In this document: positions 8,950 through 17,611 of the stretch, piece after piece
Layout: every line of letters starts with the position of its first letter
How positions within the stretch are numbered: position 1 is the stretch's first letter
From: Dokdonella_A sp963775445
Lineage (GTDB): Bacteria; Pseudomonadota; Gammaproteobacteria; Xanthomonadales; Rhodanobacteraceae
NCBI GenBank assembly: GCA_963775445.1
Contig: CAVZIT010000006.1
Span: 186,001-250,000, forward strand
DNA length: 64,000 nucleotides
Direction: 5' to 3'
Position numbers and translations under genes: made by a program
The notes under the pieces: generated by a model
Told to the model about the DNA's origin: nothing
Seen by the model: the letters and a program-made list of their open reading frames with translations, nothing else
Database searches by the model: none

Positions 8950-10557
8950 ATGCCGAAATCGGTTCGGCGCGCAATGATCGCTCCGCCAACGAATTCCACC
9001 TGGCCGCCTCTCGCTCGAAGCGCAGCCGACGCTCTCGAGGCTGCGAAGGCGCTCGCGGTGAAGTTCGGCCTTCCGATGGCAGAGCTCGATGCGAAGATTC
9101 CGCAAAGCCTGCTTGATGAAGTTCCTGCGGCGATCGCTCGTGATCATCACGCCTTGCCGCTTGGCTACCGCAACGAACAACTGCGTGTCGCGATGTCGGA
9201 ACCTTTCGACGGCGACACGCTGCAGCTGCTGCAGTTCCTGACCGGGCGCTCGTTGCTGATCGAGGTCGCTCCGGAGGATGCGCTTCTGCGCAAGATCAAC
9301 GCGTCATACGAATTCCTCGACGAGAATCGAGATTTTGCGACGCTCGAGGCCACCGCCGACAGACCGGATAGGAGTAGCCACAAACTCGAGCTCGAGGCGA
9401 TTTCAGCTGCCAAGCCGGTCGTGCGCCTGGTCAACAACGTCATCATGGAGGCGATCCGCCGAAACGCCTCGGACATTCATGTCCGGCCCGGCGAGACAGA
9501 CGTCGAGCTGATCTTTCGCATCGACGGCGATCTGATCCTGATAAGGCGATTTCCCCGGGCGCTTCTGCGCGGCATCGTCGGCCGCATAAAGATCCTGAGC
9601 GTCATGGACATCACCGAGCATCGCCTGCCGCAGGACGGGCAAATCCATTTTCGAGACCACGAGAACGCGATCGACATCCGCGTCAGCATCATGCCTTCGA
9701 TCGAAGGCGAAAGCGTCGTCATGCGCCTGCTCCTCGCCACCATGGGCACGAAGAACATCGCGGGAATCGGCCTTTCGCCCGCCGATACGCGACACTTCAA
9801 GGATGCACTGGACCGCAGCAACGGGATGATCCTGGTCACAGGACCGACAGGGTCCGGCAAGACGACGACGCTCTATGCGGCCCTCAAGGAAGTGATTCAG
9901 AAGAACGTCAACATCATTACCGTCGAGAATCCCGTCGAGTTCCACATCCCCGGCATTACGCAAATTCCGATCAACTCGGATATAGGGATGACCTTCGCCG
10001 CGGCGCTTCGAAACATTCTTCGCCATGACCCGGATGTGATCATGGTCGGCGAAATCCGTGACCAGGAGACCGCCAAGATAGCAGTGGAAAGTGCGCTGAC
10101 CGGGCACCTTGTACTGTCGACACTGCACACCAACTCCGCGGTATCGACCATCGCGCGTCTGATCGAAATGGGTGTGGAGAGTTATCTCCTGAGGGCAACC
10201 CTGCTGGCCGTGCTTGCCCAGCGCCTGGTCAGGCGCATCTGCCCGGACTGCAAGGAGCTCGAGGAGATCGATCCGCATGTGCGCGAGCTGATGGGCGTCT
10301 CGGAAACGGAGCAATTCTTCCACGGTGCCGGCTGCGCCAACTGCAGTGGCACCGGCGTGCGCGGTCGTCGAATGACCTACGAATACCTGACAGCGACCCC
10401 CTTGCTCCGGAAGCTGATCGTGACCGGCGTAGACGAGTCGGTGCTGCAGGAACAGGCCTTGCGCGACGGCATGCTCCCGCTGACCCGACATGCCATCGGC
10501 ATTGCCCGCGCACACGAGATTTCCCTGCAGGAAGCTTACTTGACCCGATTGGAGTGA
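8950..10557 (+). CDS. GspE/PilB-family secretion or pilus assembly ATPase
   Basis: 535 residues from ATG 8950 (ATG 8974 is also possible). Seen: an N-terminal MshEN/GspE_N-like domain (about residues 20-110) and the core with ASDIHVRPGE. Walker A GPTGSGKTTTLY lies near residue 298, followed by the Asp box and a Walker B-like VIMVGEIRDQETAKIA, the His-box STLHTNSA, and a tetracysteine zinc site CPDC...CANC near residues 431-460. Known: such hexameric ATPases power type IV pilus or type II secretion assembly. No other pilus genes are nearby except the PilU-like gene 5 bases downstream. Confidence 0.9.
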   Translation: MPKSVRRAMIAPPTNSTWPPLARSAADALEAAKALAVKFGLPMAELDAKIPQSLLDEVPAAIARDHHALPLGYRNEQLRVAMSEPFDGDTLQLLQFLTGRSLLIEVAPEDALLRKINASYEFLDENRDFATLEATADRPDRSSHKLELEAISAAKPVVRLVNNVIMEAIRRNASDIHVRPGETDVELIFRIDGDLILIRRFPRALLRGIVGRIKILSVMDITEHRLPQDGQIHFRDHENAIDIRVSIMPSIEGESVVMRLLLATMGTKNIAGIGLSPADTRHFKDALDRSNGMILVTGPTGSGKTTTLYAALKEVIQKNVNIITVENPVEFHIPGITQIPINSDIGMTFAAALRNILRHDPDVIMVGEIRDQETAKIAVESALTGHLVLSTLHTNSAVSTIARLIEMGVESYLLRATLLAVLAQRLVRRICPDCKELEEIDPHVRELMGVSETEQFFHGAGCANCSGTGVRGRRMTYEYLTATPLLRKLIVTGVDESVLQEQALRDGMLPLTRHAIGIARAHEISLQEAYLTRLE

Positions 10558-10562
10558 CCAAA

Positions 10563-11666
10563 ATGCTCGAACTCACCGCGTTCATGCAAATGATGGCACG
10601 CAAGAAGGCTTCCGACTGTTTTTTCAGCGTCGGCGGCCCGCCCTCGATCAAGATCGAAGGCGTCACGACCCATCTGGGCGAGACGGCGCTGACCGGGGAG
10701 GACGTACGCACCATGGCGTACTCGATCATGAACGACAAGCAGCAGAAGGAGTACGAGACGACGCTCGAGATGAATCTGGCCATCGGATTGCCGGATTTCG
10801 GGCGCTTTCGCGTCAACATCTACCGGCAGCGCGACAGCGTCGCCATCGCTGTCCGATACATCACCAGCGATATCCCGCGTCTCGATCAGTTGCACCTCCC
10901 GACGATGTTGGAGGAACTGATCATGCTGCCGCGCGGGCTGATCCTTGTGGTGGGCAGCACCGGATCCGGAAAGTCCACCACGCTGGCCGCGATGATCGAT
11001 CACCGGAACCGGAACAGAACCGGGCACATCCTGACCATCGAGGAGCCGATCGAATTCCTGCATCGACACCTCCAGTCGATCGTCGACCAGCGCGAGATCG
11101 GACTTGATACCCTCTCATACGAGAACGCCCTCAAGAACGCGATGCGCGAAGCGCCCGATGTCATCCTCATCGGCGAGATCCGCGATCGCGAAACCATGAA
11201 GCACGCGATCGCTTATGCCGAAACGGGGCACCTGTGCCTCTCGACGCTGCACGCGAACAATGCCAACCAGACGCTCGACCGCATCATCAACTTCTTCCCT
11301 GACACAGCGCGGCACCAGCTGCTCATCGACCTGTCATTGAATCTTCAAGCGGTAGTGGCAATGCGTCTGATCAAGGGCGTGGACGGAAAACGGGTACCTG
11401 CGGTCGAGCTGATGCTGCGCACGCCCTATATTGCTGACCTGATCGAAAAAGGCGACATCGATCGTCTCAAGGACGCCATGAAAGAAGGCGTCAACGTCGG
11501 CATGCAGACGTTCGACGAATCCTTGTTCCGTCTCTACAGCTCCGGAGCAATCACTCTTGCCGACGCGCTGGAGAATGCGGACTCGCATACTGACCTGGCG
11601 TTGCGTGTGCGCCTTACGCAGGCACCGGCAGAAGCCGAGGGCATGAGCATGGAGCAAATGAAATAG
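10563..11666 (+). CDS. pilU: PilT/PilU-type retraction ATPase
   Basis: 367 residues. A GTG at 10554 overlaps the previous stop, but GGAG at 10551-10554 sits 8 bases before ATG 10563, which is preferred. Seen: Walker A GSTGSGKST near residue 131, Walker B region DVILIGEIRDRETM, His box GHLCLSTLHANNANQTLDRIINFFP (PilU-like rather than PilT-like), and a variable C-terminal tail ending MSMEQMK. Known: PilU assists PilT in pilus retraction. It is co-transcribed with the upstream PilB/GspE-type ATPase. Its last bases are duplicated at 12968-13024. Confidence 0.88.
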   Translation: MLELTAFMQMMARKKASDCFFSVGGPPSIKIEGVTTHLGETALTGEDVRTMAYSIMNDKQQKEYETTLEMNLAIGLPDFGRFRVNIYRQRDSVAIAVRYITSDIPRLDQLHLPTMLEELIMLPRGLILVVGSTGSGKSTTLAAMIDHRNRNRTGHILTIEEPIEFLHRHLQSIVDQREIGLDTLSYENALKNAMREAPDVILIGEIRDRETMKHAIAYAETGHLCLSTLHANNANQTLDRIINFFPDTARHQLLIDLSLNLQAVVAMRLIKGVDGKRVPAVELMLRTPYIADLIEKGDIDRLKDAMKEGVNVGMQTFDESLFRLYSSGAITLADALENADSHTDLALRVRLTQAPAEAEGMSMEQMK

Positions 11667-11694
11667 ATGTCTCCTGCGCTGTCGCGCATCCAGC
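11637..11694 (+). repeat. Source copy of the duplicated pilU 3' end
   Basis: Begins GAGGGCATGAGCATGGAGCA in the last codons of pilU and runs 28 bases past its stop. A copy with few differences lies at 12968-13024. Since this one is in frame with pilU, it is taken as the original. Confidence 0.8.
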
Positions 11695-12182
11695 CGCCAG
11701 CCAGCGCGCGCGTCGCTTGCGATGTCGATTCGATCGCACGGCGATACTGGCCCGATGGCAGATTCCTTGTTGTTGACGGTAACCTGCACGCGCAGGCATC
11801 TGAGCGTCAGCGCTGGGCCGCAGCCCCGTCGGCGATCCCGAAGGGCTGCCCAACCTTTGGGCGGAAAATCGGGACCGGCGCTCCAGGTTTCGTCATCGAC
11901 GACACTGTAAATGGCAGTATGCGCGAGGTCCGCCGGTTGATCGTCGGGCGCGCCGGTGCAAAAAAACAGTGCGATCCGGACGCAGGATGCACGGCCCGGT
12001 TTCTTGGAGTCCGCGCACTGCCGCCCCACTCCGCGCGCACCGCCCGCAGGGCCGCACTCGGCGCGCTTTGGGGGATCGGTGGGAATTGGCCGCGCACCGC
12101 GCGCCTGGGCGGCCCTGCAAGGCCGAATAGCCACCCGCAGACGTCCGATTCGGGCCCAAATCCGCGCTTGCGCGACCGCCGC
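11667..12182. other. 516-base stretch without a supported gene
   Basis: Open frames exist on both strands (for example a 182-codon plus frame starting right after the pilU stop), but all are Arg/Pro/Ala-rich GC-driven frames without recognisable domains. No tRNA or shared repeat was noticed apart from the first 28 bases, which belong to the duplicated pilU end. Confidence 0.5.
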
Positions 12183-12785
12183 CTACTCGCCAGACGGCCC
12201 GGAAACGGCGTTTGAACTTCCCATACTCTCGTCCGCTTCGCTGTCAATGTCAGCTTCAAGACTCGGTGAGTAGATGGGTCCGCCTCGTACACGATGCAAC
12301 ACGCCGGTCAAACCCCGACTGCCAAGTGTCAATACGCAACCAACGATGATTTGAACGACCGGTTTCAACAATATCTTTATGGTAAGGCTTGTACCGGCGT
12401 CGCCCACAATGCCCATTTGGCGAAAAAACAGCACTGGCAGAATTTTGGAGGCCAGGTCGATAAATCCGGTCATGACAAACCACATCCCCAACACGACTAG
12501 TGCTGCATGTTGCATTTGTTCCGCCGAAACCGGGCTGTCGAAGACCTGCCTGCTCGACCTGGCAGCGGCAGGCCGCGCCAGCAATCCGGGATACAACCAA
12601 AGCAAGAACGCGACCACGACGATGCTGACGCTCCAAAACAGCAACGGCATAAGTGAGTGATGGCCAAGGTCGCCATTGGTCACAGCGACATACGCGCCCG
12701 GGAAGGTCAACAGCACGTTGATACCAAGCCATAGGGCACCGAGTCGAATCGTCATGCAAAGAACGGTATAGATTGAACTCTTCAT
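12183..12785 (-). CDS. Small integral membrane protein, unknown family
   Basis: 200 residues from ATG 12785, chosen because AGGAG lies just upstream; the longer frame to 12923 is rejected. Seen: four hydrophobic segments (about residues 8-35, 48-70, 95-120 and 138-160) and a charged C-terminal tail with DIDSEADES. I do not recognise the family. It is convergent with pilU and lies beside the mobile region, and its composition is less GC-rich than its neighbours, so it may be acquired. No attC-like site was found attached to it. Confidence 0.6.
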   Translation of the reverse strand: MKSSIYTVLCMTIRLGALWLGINVLLTFPGAYVAVTNGDLGHHSLMPLLFWSVSIVVVAFLLWLYPGLLARPAAARSSRQVFDSPVSAEQMQHAALVVLGMWFVMTGFIDLASKILPVLFFRQMGIVGDAGTSLTIKILLKPVVQIIVGCVLTLGSRGLTGVLHRVRGGPIYSPSLEADIDSEADESMGSSNAVSGPSGE

Positions 12786-12967
12786 GAATTTCTCCTGCAC
12801 TAAGATCCAAAATAACAACGAGCCAATCCAACGAAAATGTCCAGTCCCAGTCCTGCAGCTGGTGTTCGTCCAGCTACAGGGCCAGGGCCACGCCGACCAG
12901 CCCGGCCGCCGCAGTCGATGCATCCTGGGTCAGGTACTGCATGGCGCCGTACAGGCCGCGGCGCGAC

Positions 12968-13024
12968 GAGGGCATGAGCATGGAGCAAATGAAATAAATG
13001 TCTCCTGCCTGTCGCGCCTCCAGC
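12968..13024 (+). repeat. Displaced duplicate of the pilU 3' end
   Basis: Nearly identical to 11637-11694 (GAGGGCATGAGCATGGAGCA onward), differing at the stop codon (TAA for TAG), a missing G and one substitution. It is joined directly to the truncated IS-derived repeat starting at 13023. The junction suggests recombination or insertion that copied the pilU tail when the mobile region was formed. Confidence 0.8.
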
Positions 13025-13103
13025 TCACCCCAAGGCCATATACACGACTGCAACCGCAGCGTTTGCCAATCCGCCATTCACTCGGTCACTTGCAAGGGAG
13101 TCC
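13023..13103 (+). mobile_element. Right-end fragment of IS1111-type non-coding element (copy A)
   Basis: 81 bases matching the right part of copies B (13625-13837) and C (19745-19990): GCTCACCCCAAGGCC, ACGACTGCAACCGC, CTCGGTCACTTGCAAG and the terminal GGGAGTCC. It is followed by ATACACGCATG and then an attC R'' box, the same arrangement as in the other copies. The left part is missing and replaced by the duplicated pilU tail. Confidence 0.8.
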
Positions 13104-13121
13104 ATACACGCATGGTTAGGC
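13104..13121 (-). other. attC remnant A (R'' box only)
   Basis: On the minus strand the sequence GCCTAAC (13115-13121) is a perfect RYYYAAC core, and the stop codon of the DUF1801 cassette gene lies inside it, as is usual for integron cassettes. CATGCGTGTAT follows and then the IS-derived end. The stem and the second core box of this attC are gone. Confidence 0.6.
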
Positions 13122-13544
13122 GCGTGTTCGTTCAATGCCATCTTGGATCGCCTCTTTTAGAATATCCATGTGAATGTCCTTGAGTGCTTTGAACTTGATA
13201 CAGTACCCTGTGATGCTCGCCTTTCCGATCGCGTGCGCGTACTTTCCTTGCAAATAGTTCTTGTCGTCTATCCCCATGATGTAGACCGACAGACCTGTTG
13301 AGTTCGCGCTAATACCCGCTTGATAAAATTCCTTGGTTTTCCCGTCAGCGTATTTTTTGCTCAGCGTGCCATAACCTATGTTTGGGTTGGACACCACCTT
13401 GCCCTTTTTGTCTTTGCCGTCGAGAAACCAAAGTTTGCAACCTTTATTCATCTCCAAAATGGCGCTATGGAGCCTCCGCATGTCGGCTTGCTTGGGCTCC
13501 GGTATCGATTCGAGATAGCGATTGATCTGATCATCCAGTCCCAT
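13116..13544 (-). CDS. DUF1801 family protein (integron cassette gene)
   Basis: 142 residues from ATG 13544, preceded by GGAGG at 6 bases; ten further upstream codons are rejected. Seen: MGLDDQINRYLESIPEPKQADMRRL, ILEMNKGCKLWFLDGKD, the GYGTLSKKYADGKTKEFYQAGISANSTGLSVYIMG core and KDIHMDILKEAI. Known: DUF1801 proteins have a YdhG-like fold of uncertain function. The stop codon TAA sits within an attC core and another attC core lies just upstream (13573-13579). Gene plus downstream attC thus behave as one cassette. Lower GC than neighbours. Confidence 0.85.
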   Translation of the reverse strand: MGLDDQINRYLESIPEPKQADMRRLHSAILEMNKGCKLWFLDGKDKKGKVVSNPNIGYGTLSKKYADGKTKEFYQAGISANSTGLSVYIMGIDDKNYLQGKYAHAIGKASITGYCIKFKALKDIHMDILKEAIQDGIERTRA

Positions 13545-13572
13545 CGCACGCCTCCGGGGAGATTGGTCACGC

Positions 13573-13855
13573 ACCTAACGCTGGAGTTGAGCGGCGGCGC
13601 AGCCGTCCGCCTCGAATGACGAATGGACTCCCCACGAAATACCATGGCAAACGAACCGGTCCCCCGGGACGAGCAGGCCGATAACTCTTCTGACCTTGCG
13701 TGGCCGATTGAACGTGTGGCTTCGTCCCGGCGGATTCCATCACGGCCCGAGCAACCGCTGCTCACCCCAAGGCCGACTACATGACTGCAACCGCATCGCT
13801 TGCCAAACAGCAACTCGGTCACTTGCAAGGGGAGTCCATACACGAATGGCTAGGG
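13573..13855 (-). other. attC site B, interrupted by a 213-bp element
   Basis: Read on the minus strand: core CCCTAGC (a decayed RYYYAAC, 13849-13855), CCATTCGT, then the inserted element 13625-13837. After it come ATTCGTCATTC, the stem arms GAGGCGGACGG and CCGCCGCTC (nine pairs with two unpaired bases), CAACTCCAGC and the core GTTAGGT (13573-13579). Without the insert this has the form of a classical attC of about 60 bases, including the bulged bases that set strand choice for the integrase. The insert is flanked on both sides by ATTCGT. Confidence 0.75.
13625..13837 (+). mobile_element. 213-bp non-coding element with inverted ends (copy B)
   Basis: Bounded by GGACTCCCC (13625-13633) and GGGGAGTCC (13829-13837), perfect 9-base inverted repeats, and containing no gene. 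From ATGGCAAACGA onward it is about 85% identical by eye to 19793-19990, which is the non-coding 3' end following an IS110-type transposase. Inference: it is a transposase-free derivative of an IS1111-type element that keeps the region where this group encodes its guide (seeker/bridge) RNA. Confidence 0.75.
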
Positions 13856-14149
13856 CTTACCGGGTTCAAGGCCTGCCCAAGTGGCCTTGCCACTGAGGCG
13901 ATTTACCAGGATGGGATCACGAGCGATGTTTCCCGCGGCCCCGATTTTCAGCGGAAATATCCAATAGTCGCCGCGCAGGTGCGGCTCGGTTACGCCGCCC
14001 TCGATGCGGATTTCGTTCGCATAAAACCTGTTTGCTATCACGGTGGCTTCGGCTTTCGAAAGACCTGAAGCTTTTTCACCTTCCGCAGAAAGTGCAAGCA
14101 GCGAAACTAGCGCAAGCGCGCAACCCAACAGCTTGGCGACGAGACGCAT
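13850..14149 (-). CDS. Small exported protein of unknown function (integron cassette gene)
   Basis: 99 residues from ATG 14149: a signal peptide (MRLVAKLLGCALALVSLLAL) and a mature part with AEATVIANRFYAN, GDYWIFPLKIG and DPILVNRLSGKATW. That pattern resembles small PepSY/NTF2-fold immunity-type proteins, but this is not certain. The stop TAG lies inside the attC core of site B, and another attC (14156-14240) ends just upstream of the start. A longer frame to 14311 reads through that attC and is rejected. Confidence 0.65.
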   Translation of the reverse strand: MRLVAKLLGCALALVSLLALSAEGEKASGLSKAEATVIANRFYANEIRIEGGVTEPHLRGDYWIFPLKIGAAGNIARDPILVNRLSGKATWAGLEPGKP

Positions 14150-14155
14150 AGGTAA

Positions 14156-14240
14156 GCCCTGACGCTTGAGCCAAGTGGCCGCTGCCACGATGCGCATGAA
14201 GATACCGCGGCCCATCGCAGCGGTCCACTTGACTGATCGA
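14156..14240 (-). other. attC site C, stem and R' half
   Basis: On the minus strand this reads CCATTCGATCAGT, arm CAAGTGGACCGCTGC, a loop, arm GCAGCGGCCACTTG, GCTCAAGC, and a decayed core GTCAGGG (14156-14162). The arms (14217-14231 and 14172-14185) pair over 14 bases with one bulged A, the hallmark of attC. The missing R'' half lies 5.7 kb away at 19991-20008, next to the matching end of the IS element, so one attC has been split by the insertion. Confidence 0.75.
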
Positions 14241-14463
14241 ATGGCCTCTCCCCATGTCGCCACACGGCTTCGATGAGCCAGACTGATGTCTCCATCAGGA
14301 CACGGGATCACGAGAGGAGTCCGCCATGCATGCTACGACCAAATCCGCCGCTGCTTCCACGGGCGCAATCGACTTGACCAAGGAGGTGTTCGAACTCGCG
14401 TTCGCCGATGCCAATGCGTATATCCTCGAGCGACGTCGCTTGAACCGAACCGCCTTTCCCTCC
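14240..14463 (+). pseudogene. IS110-family transposase, left end and N-terminal fragment
   Basis: The left boundary GGCCTCTCCCC near 14240 resembles the GGACTCCCC end of copy B. ATG 14326 opens MHATTKSAAASTGAIDLTKEVFELAF, where the DLTKE stretch carries the first acidic residue of the DEDD catalytic set, followed by YILERRRLNRTAF. The frame is cut at 14464 by the left end of the RAYT element. About 40 bases of the same coding region reappear, diverged, at the start of the fragment at 18740, so two IS copies are involved. Confidence 0.75.
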
Positions 14464-15302
14464 AAAAAGGGGACGTGGCAAATTAAGCCCACGCCTACGC
14501 GCCGCCGGGATCTTCCACCGACAGACGCGAACGGCATAAACCGCAGAGTGGTCGCGGGTCCCAACGGATCGTTGCCATGCCACGACTGCCGCGTCTGGAA
14601 CTGCCTGGCGTGCCCATGCACGTCACACAGCGAGGTATCAATAAGGGCGCAATCTTTCTATTGATGCCGACGATCGCTACCACTTCCGGCGTCTGCTGCG
14701 CCGCGCCTTTCGCGATCACGACATCGCCCTGCATGCATTCGTCATGATGGACAACCACTTCCATCTGCTGCTCACGCCGAGCGCTGTCGGGACCCTGTCA
14801 CGCGCCATGCACTGGGTCGGCCAGTCCTACGTGCAGGCCTTCAATCTCAGGCACAGGCGATGTGGTGCGCTGTGGCAAGGGCGATTCAAGTCCTGCCTTG
14901 TGCAGAGCGAGCGCTACCTGTTGACGGTCATGCGCTATATCGAGCTCAATCCGGTGCGCGCGGCCATGGTCCAAGCGCCGGAAGACTACCGCTGGTCGAG
15001 CGTGCACACACACCTCGCGCGCGCCCGCGATCCGCTCATCACTCCCCACCCGCTTTATCTCGCCATGGGGCATGATGAAGCCGACCGCGCCCGCGCCTAC
15101 CAAGAGTGGCTGGACGCAGGTATCGCCCCGGATGACCTGAAGCACCTGCGATCGTATGCCAGCCAGGAGCGTGCGCTTGGTGACGCGCGGTTCCAGCGCA
15201 TGGTCGAAACCACCCTGGGGCGCCCAGCCACCTACCGCCCGCGCGGCCGGCCAAGGCTGACCAAGGCGAGAGATGGGGCTTAATTAGCCACGTCCCCTTT
15301 AA
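14464..15302 (+). mobile_element. RAYT element with inverted REP-type ends
   Basis: The ends AAAAAGGGGACGTGGC (from 14464) and GCCACGTCCCCTTTAA (to 15302) are inverted copies of each other and enclose a tyrosine (HUH) transposase. It is inserted in the IS110 N-terminal fragment. Single ends of the same type occur at 6603-6625 and 8047-8069. No target duplication was recognised. Confidence 0.75.
14577..15283 (+). pseudogene. REP-associated tyrosine transposase (RAYT), frameshifted
   Basis: ATG 14577 opens MPRLPRLELPGVPMHVTQRG. Near 14658 the frame shifts, and translation resumes in another frame with IDADDRYHFRRLLRRAF and the HUH motif DNHFHLLLTP. Then come CGALWQGRFKS, the catalytic tyrosine region MRYIELNPVRAAM, and a C-terminus ending RPRGRPRLTKARDGA. 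Known: Y1 transposases of this group mobilise REP/BIME sequences. All motifs survive, so the single lesion is recent or an error. A heavily deleted relative lies at 6310-6626. Confidence 0.85.
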
Positions 15303-15741
15303 TACACGAATCGTCGTAGGAGGCCTGCGCCGCCGCAGGGTCCAATACCCGTTCTTTGTCTGACATGCCGTGCCTTGCCTATCTCTCCGCCCAACATTTG
15401 AGGTCGTCAGGTGGCGCGGCGCCGATGCTCATGAGCGCGCGCGGGCCACCGTGCATGTTGCCGTCAGGCGTGTGCCGCCTGCGGATCAATCGCTGCCTTG
15501 TAGATCGAATTCTTCGGTGCCGCCATCAGACGGCGCACCATGGGCTCGAACTCGCCTAGCGGCAAAGTCTCGGCGCGGTGACGGTGCCCGACGGCTTGCA
15601 TGCCGACGTACAGTGTACGGGGGCGCTTCCAGCGGTACACGTCCGCGTCAGCACTGTCCCTGACACCTTTTTCCCGCGAAATTGTCTCCGGCACCTTTTT
15701 CGGGTCGACTCTGACCCCTGTTTTGGACCAACATAGCGCCC
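15303..15741. other. 439-base stretch without an intact gene
   Basis: A minus-strand frame (15464-15769) has a protein-like tail (YRWKRPRTLYVGMQAVG, then LPLGEFEPMVRRLMAAPK) that I cannot assign; it may be a gene remnant. Near 15655-15725 there are REP-like motifs (CTGACACCTTTTTC and ACTCTGACCCCTGTTTT). The first ten bases after the RAYT end, ATACACGAAT, equal the right flank of copy B. Confidence 0.4.
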
Positions 15742-16687
15742 ATGAAGCGCCGCCCGACTGCCATCTCACTCTTCACCGGATGCGGTGGATCCGACGCTGG
15801 TCTCACGGCGGCCGGTTTTGATGTTGTCATGGCGAACGACATATTCGATTACGCAGCTGAGGTTTACCTCGCCAATTTTCCGGAGACCGAGTACGTCGTC
15901 GGCGACGTTCGTGATGTCCGGACTTTTCCCTCTGCCGACCTTGCCGTCGGTTGTTACCCATGTCAGGGCTATAGCCAAGGCGGGGCTCGTGACTCGACCC
16001 GAGGCATCAACTACCTCTATCGAGAGTTCGGTCGCGCTTTGCGCACGGTTCGGCCCAAGGCGTTTATCGTCGAGAATGTGTCCGGTCTAACGCGCTCTGA
16101 CAATCGAGAGCTGTTCGCGAAGCAACTCGCGAACTTCCGGCAGGCTGGATATGTCGTAGATTGGAAGCTACTCAACGCTGCCGATTTTGGTATCGCGCAG
16201 GAGCGCTTTCGCGTCATCGTCGTTGGTATCCGGAAGGATTTGGATGTCGAGTACACATTTCCGCGCCCCACTCACGGCCCAGAAGCTAGGAAGCGCTATG
16301 GCAACAATCAGCCAAGCCCTAGCTGGTCTGCCGGCCTGGCCCGAAGGTGAATTCAATGACGAGGAGTTTCATTGGTACTACTTGTCTAGGAACCGTCGCC
16401 GCGACTGGAACGAACCGTCAAAAACGATCGTGAGCCGCGCGAGGCACATGCCGCTCCACCCAATGAGCCCGAAGTTGATTCGGATCAACGTCGACGAATA
16501 TCACTTCGCAAGCGACAAGCCAGCGCTTCGCTTTAGCTATCGAGAGGCCGCGCGTCTGAAGGACTCGGAGACCTGAGAGTTTCTAGATACATGCGGCATG
16601 CACTCACGCTACAAGGTCGTCGGAAATGCGGTACCGCCTCCATTGTTCGAGGCAGTCGCGCGCGCGCTGCCCAATGGGCTGTGGTAA
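15742..16687 (+). pseudogene. C5-cytosine DNA methyltransferase, broken
   Basis: Seen in order: motif I SLFTGCGGSDAGLTAAGF, motif IV GCYPCQGYSQGG with the catalytic Cys, motif VI VENVSGL, and motif VIII QERFRVIVVGIR. Near 16290 the frame shifts, after which EPSKTIVSRARHMPLHP, FSYREAARL and the C-terminal motif X YKVVGNAVPPPLF continue. A TGA at 16574-16576 stands where a Trp codon is expected. Known: such enzymes methylate C at C5 for restriction-modification or phage defence. Two independent lesions argue for a true pseudogene. It is convergent with the next two genes, likely its former partners. Confidence 0.88.
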
Positions 16688-16703
16688 CGCGCGTGGCAAG
16701 TCC

Positions 16704-17547
16704 TTAAACGAAGACGGTCCGCTGCCCACGAACAGTGTCTATATAGGTGGGCAGTTCGACGGCATCTGCTGCTTCAAGATGGTTTAGCAATCGAAGTCGA
16801 TCAACCAATACGACCTGGCTCACTTGGGCGTAGTAGGCCCATCGTCCATTGCCGCCACGGAAACTGATTGGGATAAACACCATGCGTGTCCATCGACAAG
16901 TGCGATTGAGAATGCCTTCAAGGATGTCGCAGATCTCCGCCTGCTTACTCGACCAGTCATCTCTGGAACATGCGCATTGGGCAAGCACTGAGGGAATGTT
17001 TCGCTTCTCGAACCTATCGAGATCCTTCCAGCCGACCAAGTAAATTCGAACGTCTCCACTATCACGTCGAGGAAAGTGTTCAGCTGTGGCTGCGGGTCGA
17101 GCACCGGTATCTCGCGCTAGCGTATTTAGCGGTTCTACCTTCGACCCTGCATAATCCATGTCATTGCGGGCGAACATCCTGACCATACCACCCTCCGGCC
17201 AGAGTCGCGATAGACCAAAAGGCATGTTTTTTCGAATGCACGCGTTAAAGACAAACGTTCAGCGTGGGGCACGAGCGGGAGATTGGCGCAAACCAAAAAG
17301 AATACATATCTCTTTTGAGCGTCCGATAGTTGCTCCGGTGCTCGCAAGACATTATCCCCGGACACTATAGAAAATGGATATCCATCGCCGAACGCTCGAG
17401 TTCTCCAAACGAGTTGCGCGAAAGTATCATCCAATTGTTCTTCGTCGCGAACAGATTGTTCGCGTTTAGGCTCACCGATAAGCTCATTACTCACCACCTG
17501 CACCAGCGTCCCGATATGTGATCCGCTAGGTCCGACTGAGACAACAT
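16704..17547 (-). pseudogene. Broken defence-island gene, possibly a PD-(D/E)XK-like nuclease
   Basis: The probable start is ATG 17547 (MLSQSDLADHISG); two frameshifts follow, near 17510 and 17235. Recognisable stretches are WRTRAFGDGYPFSI, YVFFLVCANLPLVPHAERL, MVRMFARNDMDY, HFPRRDSGDV and VLAQCACSRDDWSSKQAEI. The spacing of the Asp in RRDSGDV and the QCACS..W..K segment resembles PD-(D/E)XK restriction-type nucleases, but this is a weak guess. It lies between a methyltransferase and a ParB-like gene, which fits a restriction role. Confidence 0.5.
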
Positions 17548-17611
17548 TCTATCTCTGTCACACAAGAGCACCGCAAAGCTGCCCAGGTGCGTAGCGGAAT
17601 CGCGAGGCCGA

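Noticed and set aside
8549..8977. 142-codon plus-strand frame before the ATPase gene
   Set aside because: No ribosome-binding site or domain recognised and it overlaps the ATPase start.
12874..13077. Minus-strand frame with SSRRGLYGAMQYLTQD, possibly a membrane transporter fragment
   Set aside because: Too short and overlaps the duplicated pilU tail; no family could be assigned.
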